Origin: Acidobacterium sp.
GTDB taxonomy: Bacteria; Acidobacteriota; Terriglobia; Terriglobales; Acidobacteriaceae
Length of the DNA stretch: 58,428 nt
Direction of reading: 5' to 3'
Assembly: GCA_003166955.1 (NCBI GenBank)
Contig: PMUI01000103.1
Span: 1 to 58,428, forward strand
The notes beneath the pieces were generated by a model that was not told the DNA's origin, searched no databases, and was given only the letters and a program-made list of their open reading frames with translations. This document shows positions 35,562 through 42,996 of this stretch, piece by piece. The translations under genes were made by a program, and so were the position numbers. Position 1 is the first letter of the stretch, and the number at the start of each line of letters is the position of its first letter.

Positions 35562-36536
35562 TCAGTAAATCCGGAAGTTCACCTCTATATTCACTTCCAC
35601 CGCCACCGCTTTCCCTTTCAACTGCGCCGGCTTAAATTTGTACTGCCGAACGGCCTCCATCGCCTTCTCGTCCAGCCCCATACCCAGCGGCCGAACAATG
35701 TGCACCCGCTGCGGACTCCCCTGCGTGTCCACGATCAGCCCCACCACACAGACGCCCTGGTACTTCGCGCGCCGAGCCTCATCGGAAAACTCCGGATCCG
35801 GCGCGTAGATCAGCGTAGGGTTCGAAACCCCGCCGCCGACGTGATAGACCCCCCCGCCGTAGCCCCCGCCCTCGCCCGGCCCAATGCCGTTGCCGTTCCC
35901 CGACCCGATCCCGCCGCCGGATCCCGACCCAAATCCCGACCCGGAACCCGAGCCCTGCGACGCAAACGCCGCCTGCTGGGACTGCGGAATCCCCAGGTCC
36001 GGCATGCTCACATCCGGCAGCTTGATCGTCGGCATCACTACCGTCGGCTCCGCCGCAAGCTTCGGATTGTCCAGCTTCAGAATCTGTGGCGGCACAATCT
36101 GCTGCTTCGCAAACTGCGGCAGCTTCCCCTTGGACGCCTCAATCAGCTCGTGATTCCCGCCGCCTCCGCCTCCGCCCATCGTGTCTTTCATGTTCAAAGC
36201 CGGCACAAACGGAGTCACATCCACGGTCGTCGCCAGCAGCTTCCTCTGCAGTTGCCGCGTGTGCCACTGGTCCAGCGCAAACAACAGGAGCAGCGCACAG
36301 ATCAGCGCATGCGCGCCCACCGAAAAAATGCTCGTCCACCGCGACTGCGTCCTGATTTCCAGTCCCGCAAAAGTCGGGATGAAAACCCGCCCCCCTACTC
36401 CCGCCGGCTGCAATTCCATGGCTCCTCGATTCGCACCCAGCCGCCCTTCCACGCCCGCCATGAGCGTCGCCGGCGCAGCCTCGCGCGCGAACGCCGCATA
36501 CAGCGCCTGTTCCAGATCAGCGTCCCCGTTCATCAT
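35562..36536 (-). CDS. TonB-like energy transducer with long cytoplasmic N-terminus
   Basis: 324 residues. Residues 1-67 are predicted cytoplasmic, one membrane helix spans about 68-90 (FSVGAHALICALLLLFAL), then a Gly-rich stretch (GGGGGGG near 120; GSGSGSGFGSGSGGG near 200) and a C-terminal TonB domain from about 245 (APDPEFSDEARRAKYQGVCVVGLIVDTQG, AVRQYKFKPA). It would couple inner-membrane energy to outer-membrane receptors. The ATG at 36536 has GAGG 7 nt upstream. It is 43 bp downstream of the ECF sigma gene, where an anti-sigma factor is normally found; the N-terminal part could fill that role (inference). Confidence 0.85.
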   Translation of the reverse strand: MMNGDADLEQALYAAFAREAAPATLMAGVEGRLGANRGAMELQPAGVGGRVFIPTFAGLEIRTQSRWTSIFSVGAHALICALLLLFALDQWHTRQLQRKLLATTVDVTPFVPALNMKDTMGGGGGGGNHELIEASKGKLPQFAKQQIVPPQILKLDNPKLAAEPTVVMPTIKLPDVSMPDLGIPQSQQAAFASQGSGSGSGFGSGSGGGIGSGNGNGIGPGEGGGYGGGVYHVGGGVSNPTLIYAPDPEFSDEARRAKYQGVCVVGLIVDTQGSPQRVHIVRPLGMGLDEKAMEAVRQYKFKPAQLKGKAVAVEVNIEVNFRIY

Positions 36537-36579
36537 CGCCAAACCTCACTTCCCTCGCTCCCAGCGCCCCCGGCGCCTC

Positions 36580-37104
36580 TTAGTGCAGCACGCGCGTCAT
36601 CTTCTCGCGCAGCAACTCCAGCGTCCGCCGCAAATGGCTCTTCACCGTGGCCACTGGCATGCTCATCGCTTCCGCAATCTCGTCTACAGACATATCTTCC
36701 TGGTAACGCAGCGAGACCACTGTGCGCTGCGTCACCGGCAGCGAAGCCACCACCTGCCGGAGCTGCCGGCTCAGCAGCGGATCCCTGGTCTCGCTGTTCA
36801 GTCCGGCTTCCACCGCCACCTCCGGCAACTCCGCCGCATCCATCGCCACTTCCGGCCGCCGATTCCGCTGGCGGATTCTGTCAATCGAGCGGTGCACGGT
36901 CACCCGCCGCAGCCAGTGGACGACGTGTTCCGCCGACTCCAGCTCATCGAGCTTCGCGTGCAGCTCCACAAACACATCCTGCGCGGTCTCTTCTGCGAGG
37001 AAGCGATCGCCCAGAATGCGCAGGGCAATGCTGAATACCATCGACTGGTGCTCCAGCATCAGCGTTCCGAAGGACTGCTCGCGAGCGTTCAGAACCGGTG
37101 TCAT
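36580..37104 (-). CDS. ECF-type RNA polymerase sigma factor
   Basis: 174 residues. Region 2 is LEHQSMVFSIALRILGDRFLAEETAQDVFVELHAKL with the usual AEE-x-x-QDVF segment, then HWLRRVTVHRSIDRIRQRNRR. Region 4 is LPVTQRTVVSLRYQEDMSVDEIAEAMSMPVATVKSHLRRTLELLREKM, a clear HTH. It directs polymerase to a set of stress or envelope promoters. Start at 37104 (MTPVLNAREQSF) is preferred; the frame extends to 37374 without protein character. It is cotranscribed with the TonB-like gene. Confidence 0.93.
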   Translation of the reverse strand: MTPVLNAREQSFGTLMLEHQSMVFSIALRILGDRFLAEETAQDVFVELHAKLDELESAEHVVHWLRRVTVHRSIDRIRQRNRRPEVAMDAAELPEVAVEAGLNSETRDPLLSRQLRQVVASLPVTQRTVVSLRYQEDMSVDEIAEAMSMPVATVKSHLRRTLELLREKMTRVLH

Positions 37105-37552
37105 ATACCCGGAATCCTGGTTAGGGGACGGATGAGACCCGCCACCGAAGCGGGGCTCATGGCGCCAACCGGAGCTATCCACCCGTACATGAGACCGGTT
37201 CTCAGGTGTACATCCTGCCTTCAATTGTGTATACGCCAACGCGGTCACTGCAGGATGCAGAAATTTCGGGCGCTCCGCGCTCAAGTTTTCCCTGGTGAGT
37301 ACTAAAGAGTACCGCAGCCCGGCGCGCGGCGTGGCAGATCCTCCGGATGCCGAGTTGCTGGATTGCCGCCGCAAGAGCCACCATCAGGCGACTTCGCTGG
37401 TGCGGCCGAAGCTCGAATCCCCTCGCTACCTCCAAACTACGAACTTCAGCCAGCCTTCCCAAATGTCGGCCCACGCATGAGGAAAGAACCGCGAAAGCAG
37501 CGGATGATCGTCAAATTGAGACTTCTGTTCGTTACCGGCTAAGCACAACGAA
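37105..37552. other. ~450-bp intergenic region upstream of the sigma gene
   Basis: No convincing gene; a 90-residue frame at 37202-37474 on the minus strand lacks protein character. It should hold the sigma-factor promoter. An inverted GTACT/AGTAC pair at about 37299-37312 is the only structured element seen. Confidence 0.45.
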
Positions 37553-37765
37553 TCAAACAGAAGAATTGCGCTCAATCTTCGCCTGAGGTTTCGCTTCAGA
37601 CCTGATCGCGTCCTGCGGATGAACCTCCTCCTCAAGACAACGACGGCACATGCATCCCGCCGTCCCCTCCGGAACCTGCAGCAGATGCGGCAGCTCCGCG
37701 CACCAGCAGCCGCCCTCCGGCGTACACACCATCGGCGCCTTGCAGCGCGAACAAAGAATGTCCAT
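37553..37765 (-). CDS. Small cysteine-rich CWC-family protein
   Basis: 70 residues. Cysteines are arranged CSRC, CWC and CMCRRCL around MDILCSRCKAPMVCTPEGG and CWCAELPHLL, matching the cysteine-rich CWC family, which is probably metal-binding. The last ~20 residues are charged and not conserved-looking. Starts at an ATG (37765), divergent from the DinB-family gene. Function of the family is unknown. Confidence 0.8.
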   Translation of the reverse strand: MDILCSRCKAPMVCTPEGGCWCAELPHLLQVPEGTAGCMCRRCLEEEVHPQDAIRSEAKPQAKIERNSSV

Positions 37766-37882
37766 GTCTCGACGAATTATCCGCCCACAGGCACCGGCGC
37801 TTCAACAGCGACGCAAGCCTCGCCATTATTCCGCATCCCACCCGTGCCCCGGGCATCCAAACATTGGTTACAAGGAAAAAAC

Positions 37883-38362
37883 ATGACCAACGAAGAACTC
37901 CTCGGCAATGCCGCACTCAAGTCCTGGAAGCAGATCCTCGGCCGTTTTGACAAAGACCTCGCCAGCCTCACCGACGAGCAGTTCCAGAAGCGCGTCGCCC
38001 CCGGCAAGAACCGCCTCTTCTACCTCCTCGGCCATCTCACTGCCGTGCATGACCGGCTTTTACCCATGCTCGCCGTAGGCGAACGCCTCCACCCCGAACT
38101 CGACGAGGCCTTCATCTCGAACCCCGACGGAACCCTCGCCGATCCGGTACCCGTAGCAAGCCTGCGCTCGGCATGGAGCGAGATCAACAATCAGCTCACC
38201 GCCGCCTTCGATCGATTCACTCCCCAGGACTGGCTGCACAAACACGAAGCCGTTTCCGACGAGGACTTCGCTGCCGATCCGACCCGCAACCGCCTGGCCG
38301 TCGTGCTCAGCCGGACCAATCACCTCTCGTTTCACACCGGGCAAATCGTCCTGGCAAAATAA
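37883..38362 (+). CDS. DinB-superfamily protein
   Basis: 159 residues, a four-helix bundle with metal-ligand histidines: FYLLGHLTAVHDRLL and the C-terminal NHLSFHTGQIVL. Members are putative metal-dependent, thiol- or hydrolase-type enzymes; the exact activity is unknown. Start at 37883 has AAGGA 6 nt upstream. An open frame reaches back to 37619 over the CWC gene but is a shadow. Confidence 0.88.
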   Translation: MTNEELLGNAALKSWKQILGRFDKDLASLTDEQFQKRVAPGKNRLFYLLGHLTAVHDRLLPMLAVGERLHPELDEAFISNPDGTLADPVPVASLRSAWSEINNQLTAAFDRFTPQDWLHKHEAVSDEDFAADPTRNRLAVVLSRTNHLSFHTGQIVLAK

Positions 38363-38363
38363 C

Positions 38364-38852
38364 TCACGCCACCGCCTCCTGCCCCCGCATCGCGGTCAGC
38401 TCCTCCGCCGAAAACACCCGATCAATGTCCAGAATCATGATGAACTGCACATCGCGCTTCCCCATCCCCAGGATGAAGTCCGTGTGAATCGTCCCGATCC
38501 GCGGCGCCGGCTCAATCTGCTCCGGCTCCAGATCGATCACCTCCTCCACCGAATCCGCCAGCGCGCCAATCACCGTCGCCTCCCCGTCCAGCATCACCTC
38601 CACCACCACAATGCAGGTGTTGCGCGTGCTCTCCGTCTTCGCCATCGCGAAGCACAGCCGCAGATCCACCACCGGCACCACCGCGCCCCGCAGGTTGATC
38701 ACCCCCGCCATGAACTCCGGTGTCCGCGGTATCGCCGTGATCGCCGTCAGATCCAGCACCTCCCGCACCTTCGCCACATCCGTCGCGAAAACCTCATCCC
38801 CCAGCCGAAACGTCAGATACTGCCGCGTCTCCGTAATCGCGCTCGCTCTCAT
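38364..38852 (-). CDS. cheW: Chemotaxis coupling protein CheW
   Basis: 162 residues; a CheW SH3-like double barrel: YLTFRLGDEVFATDVAKVREVL, MAGVINLRGAVVPVVDLR, and ALADSVEEVIDLEPEQIEPAP. It couples receptors to the CheA kinase at the inner membrane. Start at 38852; a frame continuing to 39197 is the antisense-like run over the receptor remnant. It lies 50 bp downstream of a truncated receptor gene and convergent with the DinB gene, almost end to end. No cheA in the window. Confidence 0.95.
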   Translation of the reverse strand: MRASAITETRQYLTFRLGDEVFATDVAKVREVLDLTAITAIPRTPEFMAGVINLRGAVVPVVDLRLCFAMAKTESTRNTCIVVVEVMLDGEATVIGALADSVEEVIDLEPEQIEPAPRIGTIHTDFILGMGKRDVQFIMILDIDRVFSAEELTAMRGQEAVA

Positions 38853-38902
38853 GGTCCCATCCCTTTTCTGCAAACGTGTCCCGCGATCGCCCCGTCGTCG
38901 TG

Positions 38903-39190
38903 TCAGTAGCGCTCGAACTCCTCGTCCATTGCATCGCGCTTTTCGTTGAGCCGCAGCTTCACCCCCGCCTTCTTCATCACCTTGGCGCGCAGCCCTTTGC
39001 TGTCTCCGTTCTCCACGGCCACGGGCTCGGCTTCCGCCTGGGCTGCGGGCTCGCGAGCCGCGGCCACTGCCTTCACCGCCCGCGCCCCGTCCCCTTTCGT
39101 CTGGAAAAACCCCAGAGCCCCCACCAGTTGTTCCGACTGCCCGGTCAGCTCTTCGGTCGTCGAAGCCATCTCCTCGGCCGCGGATGCGCC
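38903..39190 (-). pseudogene. 3' remnant of a methyl-accepting chemotaxis protein gene
   Basis: About 95 codons are left. ASAAEEMASTTEELTGQSEQL is the standard end of an MCP signalling domain (NASAAEEM...EEL..Q...L), followed by a basic/acidic tail ending DAMDEEFERY. Upstream of 39190 homology stops abruptly and the reading frame runs into unrelated sequence. The transmembrane, HAMP and most signalling regions are missing. The intact cheW follows, as in a former mcp-cheW operon. The break is probably a deletion or inversion junction. Confidence 0.85.
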
Positions 39191-39543
39191 GATACATGGC
39201 ATTAAACCAGGATAAGTCCCGTGCGCGGATGCCTGCCTCGCTATAACTCGCGCTTTCATGAATCGGGAACCTATACGTTCATCCACCTGTTCATGTGGTT
39301 TCTCCGTCGCGTCTGTCGCAATTTTGCCATTGGAAGCGGCAGAGAAGGGCAAAGTTAAGAACAAGAGTGGAGCTATCGATAGCTTGCTGAGACGGTGCTT
39401 GCGGCATATCCTCGCTGCGCCGCTCGTATCCCCTTCGGACCAAAATGAACTCCGCACAGGATGCTGTGTTCCGTCCAGTAAAGAATGCCGTAAAGTGCCG
39501 CAGCACCGGAGCCGATACCGATTCCATCGAGAGGTAATACGCA
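39191..39543. other. Region between the receptor remnant and the porin-like gene
   Basis: No gene seen. It probably contains the plus-strand promoter of the porin-like gene; a GAGAGG ribosome-binding site lies 9 nt before its ATG. The rearrangement breakpoint that truncated the receptor gene is at its left edge. Confidence 0.5.
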
Positions 39544-41470
39544 ATGCGATCGACTTACGGCTCTGCCGGTCGGCTTTTTTCTATCTCAGCAATCCTGACG
39601 ATTTCAGGTTTCCTGATGCTGCCGGCACTTGCCCAGCAGGACCCCGCAACGGCGGCGCACGACCCCCTGGCCAAAGTATTACTCGAGAAAGGCATTCTGA
39701 CCCCCGATGAAGTGAGGCTTATCGATCAGGCGTCCACGCCGCAGCAAGCCAATGAACGCATGGCGCGCTTCCTGCTGGACAAGGGCGTCATCTCGGCGAA
39801 GGACTACGAACAGATCGCCGTCAAAACGGCTGCTATCGCACAGCCAGCGGCTCCGAAGGCGCCGCAACCCCAGCCTCAGACCAATGTGCGGACGACGAAC
39901 CCGCCTCCGAGCGCGGCCGAATTGAAACCCGCTGGATTCCTTGCCCGCGTCGGAACCCAGAAACCGCCCTTGCCCACCGAGCCCGGTGCTCCCTCCGTGG
40001 TCGAGAAGTCTCCGGTGAAGACGGTCGTCTCGGCAATTACTCCGATTCGGCCGCTCCCCGTGGGAGGCATCGGCCGAACTGTCCTCGTTCCTGCTTTCAA
40101 GGCCGACGGCATTGGCCTCGCCCCCTATGGATTTATCAAAGCGACCGCCATTGAAGACAGCTCGTCACCGAACGGCGACGACTTTTCCCTTCCGGGATTC
40201 CTCACCGACACGGGACCGGATGGCGCCCCGGATTTCCACATCAAGGCCCGCAGCAGCCGCGTCGGCTCGAACTTCGTGTGGTACGAGAGCAGCACGAAGT
40301 GGAGCATCACGGGAAAAATCGAGATGGATTTCGAAGGCAACTTCAACCGCTCCGATAACCGGAATCTATCCAGCGTCCGCTCCAGCAATCCATCCCTTCG
40401 ATTAGCCTGGGGACGCCTGGATTTCAGCGCCAGCGATACGAATACCTTCTCGGCTCTGTTCGGCCAGGACTGGACGCCGTTCGCTTCCTCCACTTTGCCG
40501 AACATGCTGGAGACCACGGGACTGGGCATTGCGTTCGGCACCCTCTATGAGCGCACACCGCAGATGCGCGTCGGCTACACCCACAAGACGGCGGAGTTTC
40601 AGATCATGCCCGAGTTTGCCCTCACCCTGCCCGCGGTCGGACTGACGCCTTCGGCTGCCAACATGTCCGAGCAGCTGGGCTATGGCGAGCGCCAGGGTTC
40701 GGATTCGAACCGCCCGGACATCGAAGGGCGCCTCGTTGGCCAGTGGCAGTTGGACCATGCTCCCGGAGTGCCTCCGGCTCAGATTATTTTCAGCGGCGAG
40801 CGCGGGGACCGCACCGCAATCGTTCTCGCCTCCGCCATACCTGCCCCTTATCAGAAGACCTTCGCCGCGGGATTGGCGGGAAACAGCCATACCGACGGCT
40901 GGGACTTTGAATGGCAACTGCCGTCGCGCTATGCCACGCTGGTGGGAAAATTCTACTCGGGCTCCGAACTAAGATACTTCTTCGCGGGCCAGCTTTACAG
41001 TTTCTTCAACGATACCGATGGGCTAAACCGGCATCGCCTCGGCATCCTCCGAGGACGGTGCTTCTACTGTCGTCTTTGGAACCAACGCCCAGGGACACCA
41101 GGTCGTCGCGCCGGAACGCCCCCTTCGCGCCGATGGGGGATTCGCCCAACTCGGCCTCCCGCTCTCGCGCATCTTCGACGCGCGGCCGGCGGGACGCAAT
41201 GCGGGCTGGACTCTCTATGCCCTCTACGGCATCGATCAGGCGAAGACACGCGATCTGGATCGCCTCGGGGCCTCCGGCAATCGCCGTTACGGCACCATGG
41301 CGGCAGGGACTCTGAACTATAGCCTCGACCGCTGGGTCTCGTTCTCCCTGGAGCAATCGCTCTACACCACCCACGCCAACCCGGAGCAGCCTCTGCCTCT
41401 CTTCAAAGGCGTTCCTGCGCGCGAGTGGAACGATGTGCGTATGGAATTTGGCCCTATCTTCAACTTCTGA
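39544..41470 (+). pseudogene. Porin-like outer-membrane beta-barrel gene with a frameshift
   Basis: Signal peptide to ALAQ (about 30), a helical N-terminal domain (LLEKGILTPDEVRLID; LLDKGVISAKDYEQ), a Pro-rich linker, then a DcaP/carbohydrate-porin-like barrel (GFIKATAIEDSSS; YATLVGKFYSGSELRYFFAG). The frame breaks after DTDGLN near 41026. Continuing in the +1 frame gives a proper barrel ending: VVFGTNAQGHQVV, GWTLYALYGIDQAKT, MEFGPIFNF and a stop at 41470. The uninterrupted frame instead gives 95 non-barrel residues to 41322. One inserted or two deleted bases explain it; a sequencing error cannot be excluded. Confidence 0.85.
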
Positions 41471-41636
41471 GAGTTTGTCCGGAGTCCGTTCCGCTTCCTC
41501 CAATGGGCGGCCTCAAGTCTTCGGGGAAATGGCGATTCCGGACACGCTCCTCGCACCCCTGCTTCCAGCACCGCTCTACACAGCCTGGCGTCACGGAGTT
41601 GGATAACTGCGCAGACCCACCCACGAACGCGCCGCC

Positions 41637-42863
41637 TCACACCCCCGCGCGATACTGCACTACGCCTTCCTTCATCACCATCCGCAAATTCTTCCTCGGC
41701 TCCGCGAGCACCGCAATATCCTCAAGCGGCGATCCCTCCACCACCAGCAGATCCGCAATCGCCCCCTCCGCCACCACGCCCAGCCGCCCCTCCATCCCCA
41801 CCAGCTCCGCACCCACCAACGTCGCGCTCGCCAAAATCTCCCGCGCCCCCAGCACCTGCGCGCGAATCCGAAACTCCTCCGATTGCCGCACGTGCGTCGG
41901 CCCCAGCAAATCCGTCCCGAACGCCATCGTCACGCCCGCATCCCGCAAAATCGCCAGACTCTCCAGCCCCGCCTTCCGCACACTCTCAATCTTCTCGACC
42001 GACGCCGCCGGCAATCCCAGCCCTGGCCCATCCTCGGCCAGCGCTTCATACGTCACCAGCGTCGGCACCGCAACACAACCCGCTTCCGCCGCCAACCGCG
42101 CCGCCCCCGCGTCCACCCGATTGCAGTGCTCGAGCGTCTTCACCCCGCACTCCACCGCCCGCACAATGCCCTCCGCTGTATACAAATGCGCTGCCACATA
42201 TGTGTGCGCATCCCGCGCCTCCTCCACCGCAGCCTTCAACTCCTCCACCGAATACCCAAACCAGTGCACCGGATCCGTCGGGCTCGCCACGCCTCCGTTC
42301 GCCATCACCTTAATAAAGGAAGCCCCCTCGCGCAGCATTTCGCGGCACGCACGCCGCACCTCATCCACCCCATCCGCGATCCGCCCCAGCGCCCCGAAAT
42401 TCCCCGCCCACCGATTCGCATCGTGTGTGTCATTCCGCGGCCGCGCATCCGAGTGCCCGCCCGTTTTCGACAGCGCCTTCCCGCACACAAACAGCCTCGG
42501 GCCAACGGCCAGTCCCTGCGCAATCGCCTCCGCCAGCGCATACGGCGCGCCGCCCAGATCCCGCACCGTCGTGAATCCACGCTCCAGCATGCCCTTCAGG
42601 ATCGGCACCGACCGCAGCACCGCCGTCGCCGCCGGCAGCTGCGCATTCGCCGCAATGTCCATCAGGCTCGCCACCACATGCACGTGGCAATCGATCAGCC
42701 CCGGCATCACCGTCCGCCCCGCGACGTCGATCGTCTCGCACTCCCCGCTCGGCCTCTTCGCGTCGACATCGCGAATCATCCCGTCTTCCACCAGCACGTT
42801 GCCCGGCCGCGGCTCCGGCGCGGTCGCATCCACAATCATTGCGTTGCGTAGAAGCGTCTGCAT
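41637..42863 (-). CDS. Amidohydrolase (imidazolonepropionase/prolidase-like group)
   Basis: 408 residues. Metal ligands: His60 and His62 in PGLIDCHVHV, a carboxylated-lysine candidate in SFIKVMANGG, His in VAAHLYTA and TLEHCNR, and the catalytic Asp in FGTDLLGP. This is the layout of binuclear amidohydrolases such as Xaa-Pro or Xaa-Arg dipeptidases. Cytosolic as called: the Met at 42863 follows the longer frame's non-protein lead. The product SHSDARP region (GGHSDARPRNDT) is typical of the family. A palindromic GGCCAACGGCCAGT element is read in frame near 42497. Confidence 0.88.
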   Translation of the reverse strand: MQTLLRNAMIVDATAPEPRPGNVLVEDGMIRDVDAKRPSGECETIDVAGRTVMPGLIDCHVHVVASLMDIAANAQLPAATAVLRSVPILKGMLERGFTTVRDLGGAPYALAEAIAQGLAVGPRLFVCGKALSKTGGHSDARPRNDTHDANRWAGNFGALGRIADGVDEVRRACREMLREGASFIKVMANGGVASPTDPVHWFGYSVEELKAAVEEARDAHTYVAAHLYTAEGIVRAVECGVKTLEHCNRVDAGAARLAAEAGCVAVPTLVTYEALAEDGPGLGLPAASVEKIESVRKAGLESLAILRDAGVTMAFGTDLLGPTHVRQSEEFRIRAQVLGAREILASATLVGAELVGMEGRLGVVAEGAIADLLVVEGSPLEDIAVLAEPRKNLRMVMKEGVVQYRAGV

Positions 42864-42996
42864 GCTGGAGATGATAATGCCGGCGCTAAGCGAATGAACG
42901 CCGGCGCCAAACGACGGAATCAGGGACGCCAGTGCTGCGACAACAAGGGCCACGCCACCGAAGGTGGCGTAGCCCTCCCACCGAGCGCAGGGCGCG

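Noticed and set aside
37378-37435. Sequence with GCTCGAATCCCC resembling a tRNA T-loop and 3' end
   Set aside because: The flanking bases do not pair into a T-stem and no matching acceptor 5' strand is found.
37202-37474. 90-residue minus-strand frame upstream of the ECF sigma gene
   Set aside because: No recognisable domain, poor codon style and no ribosome-binding site.
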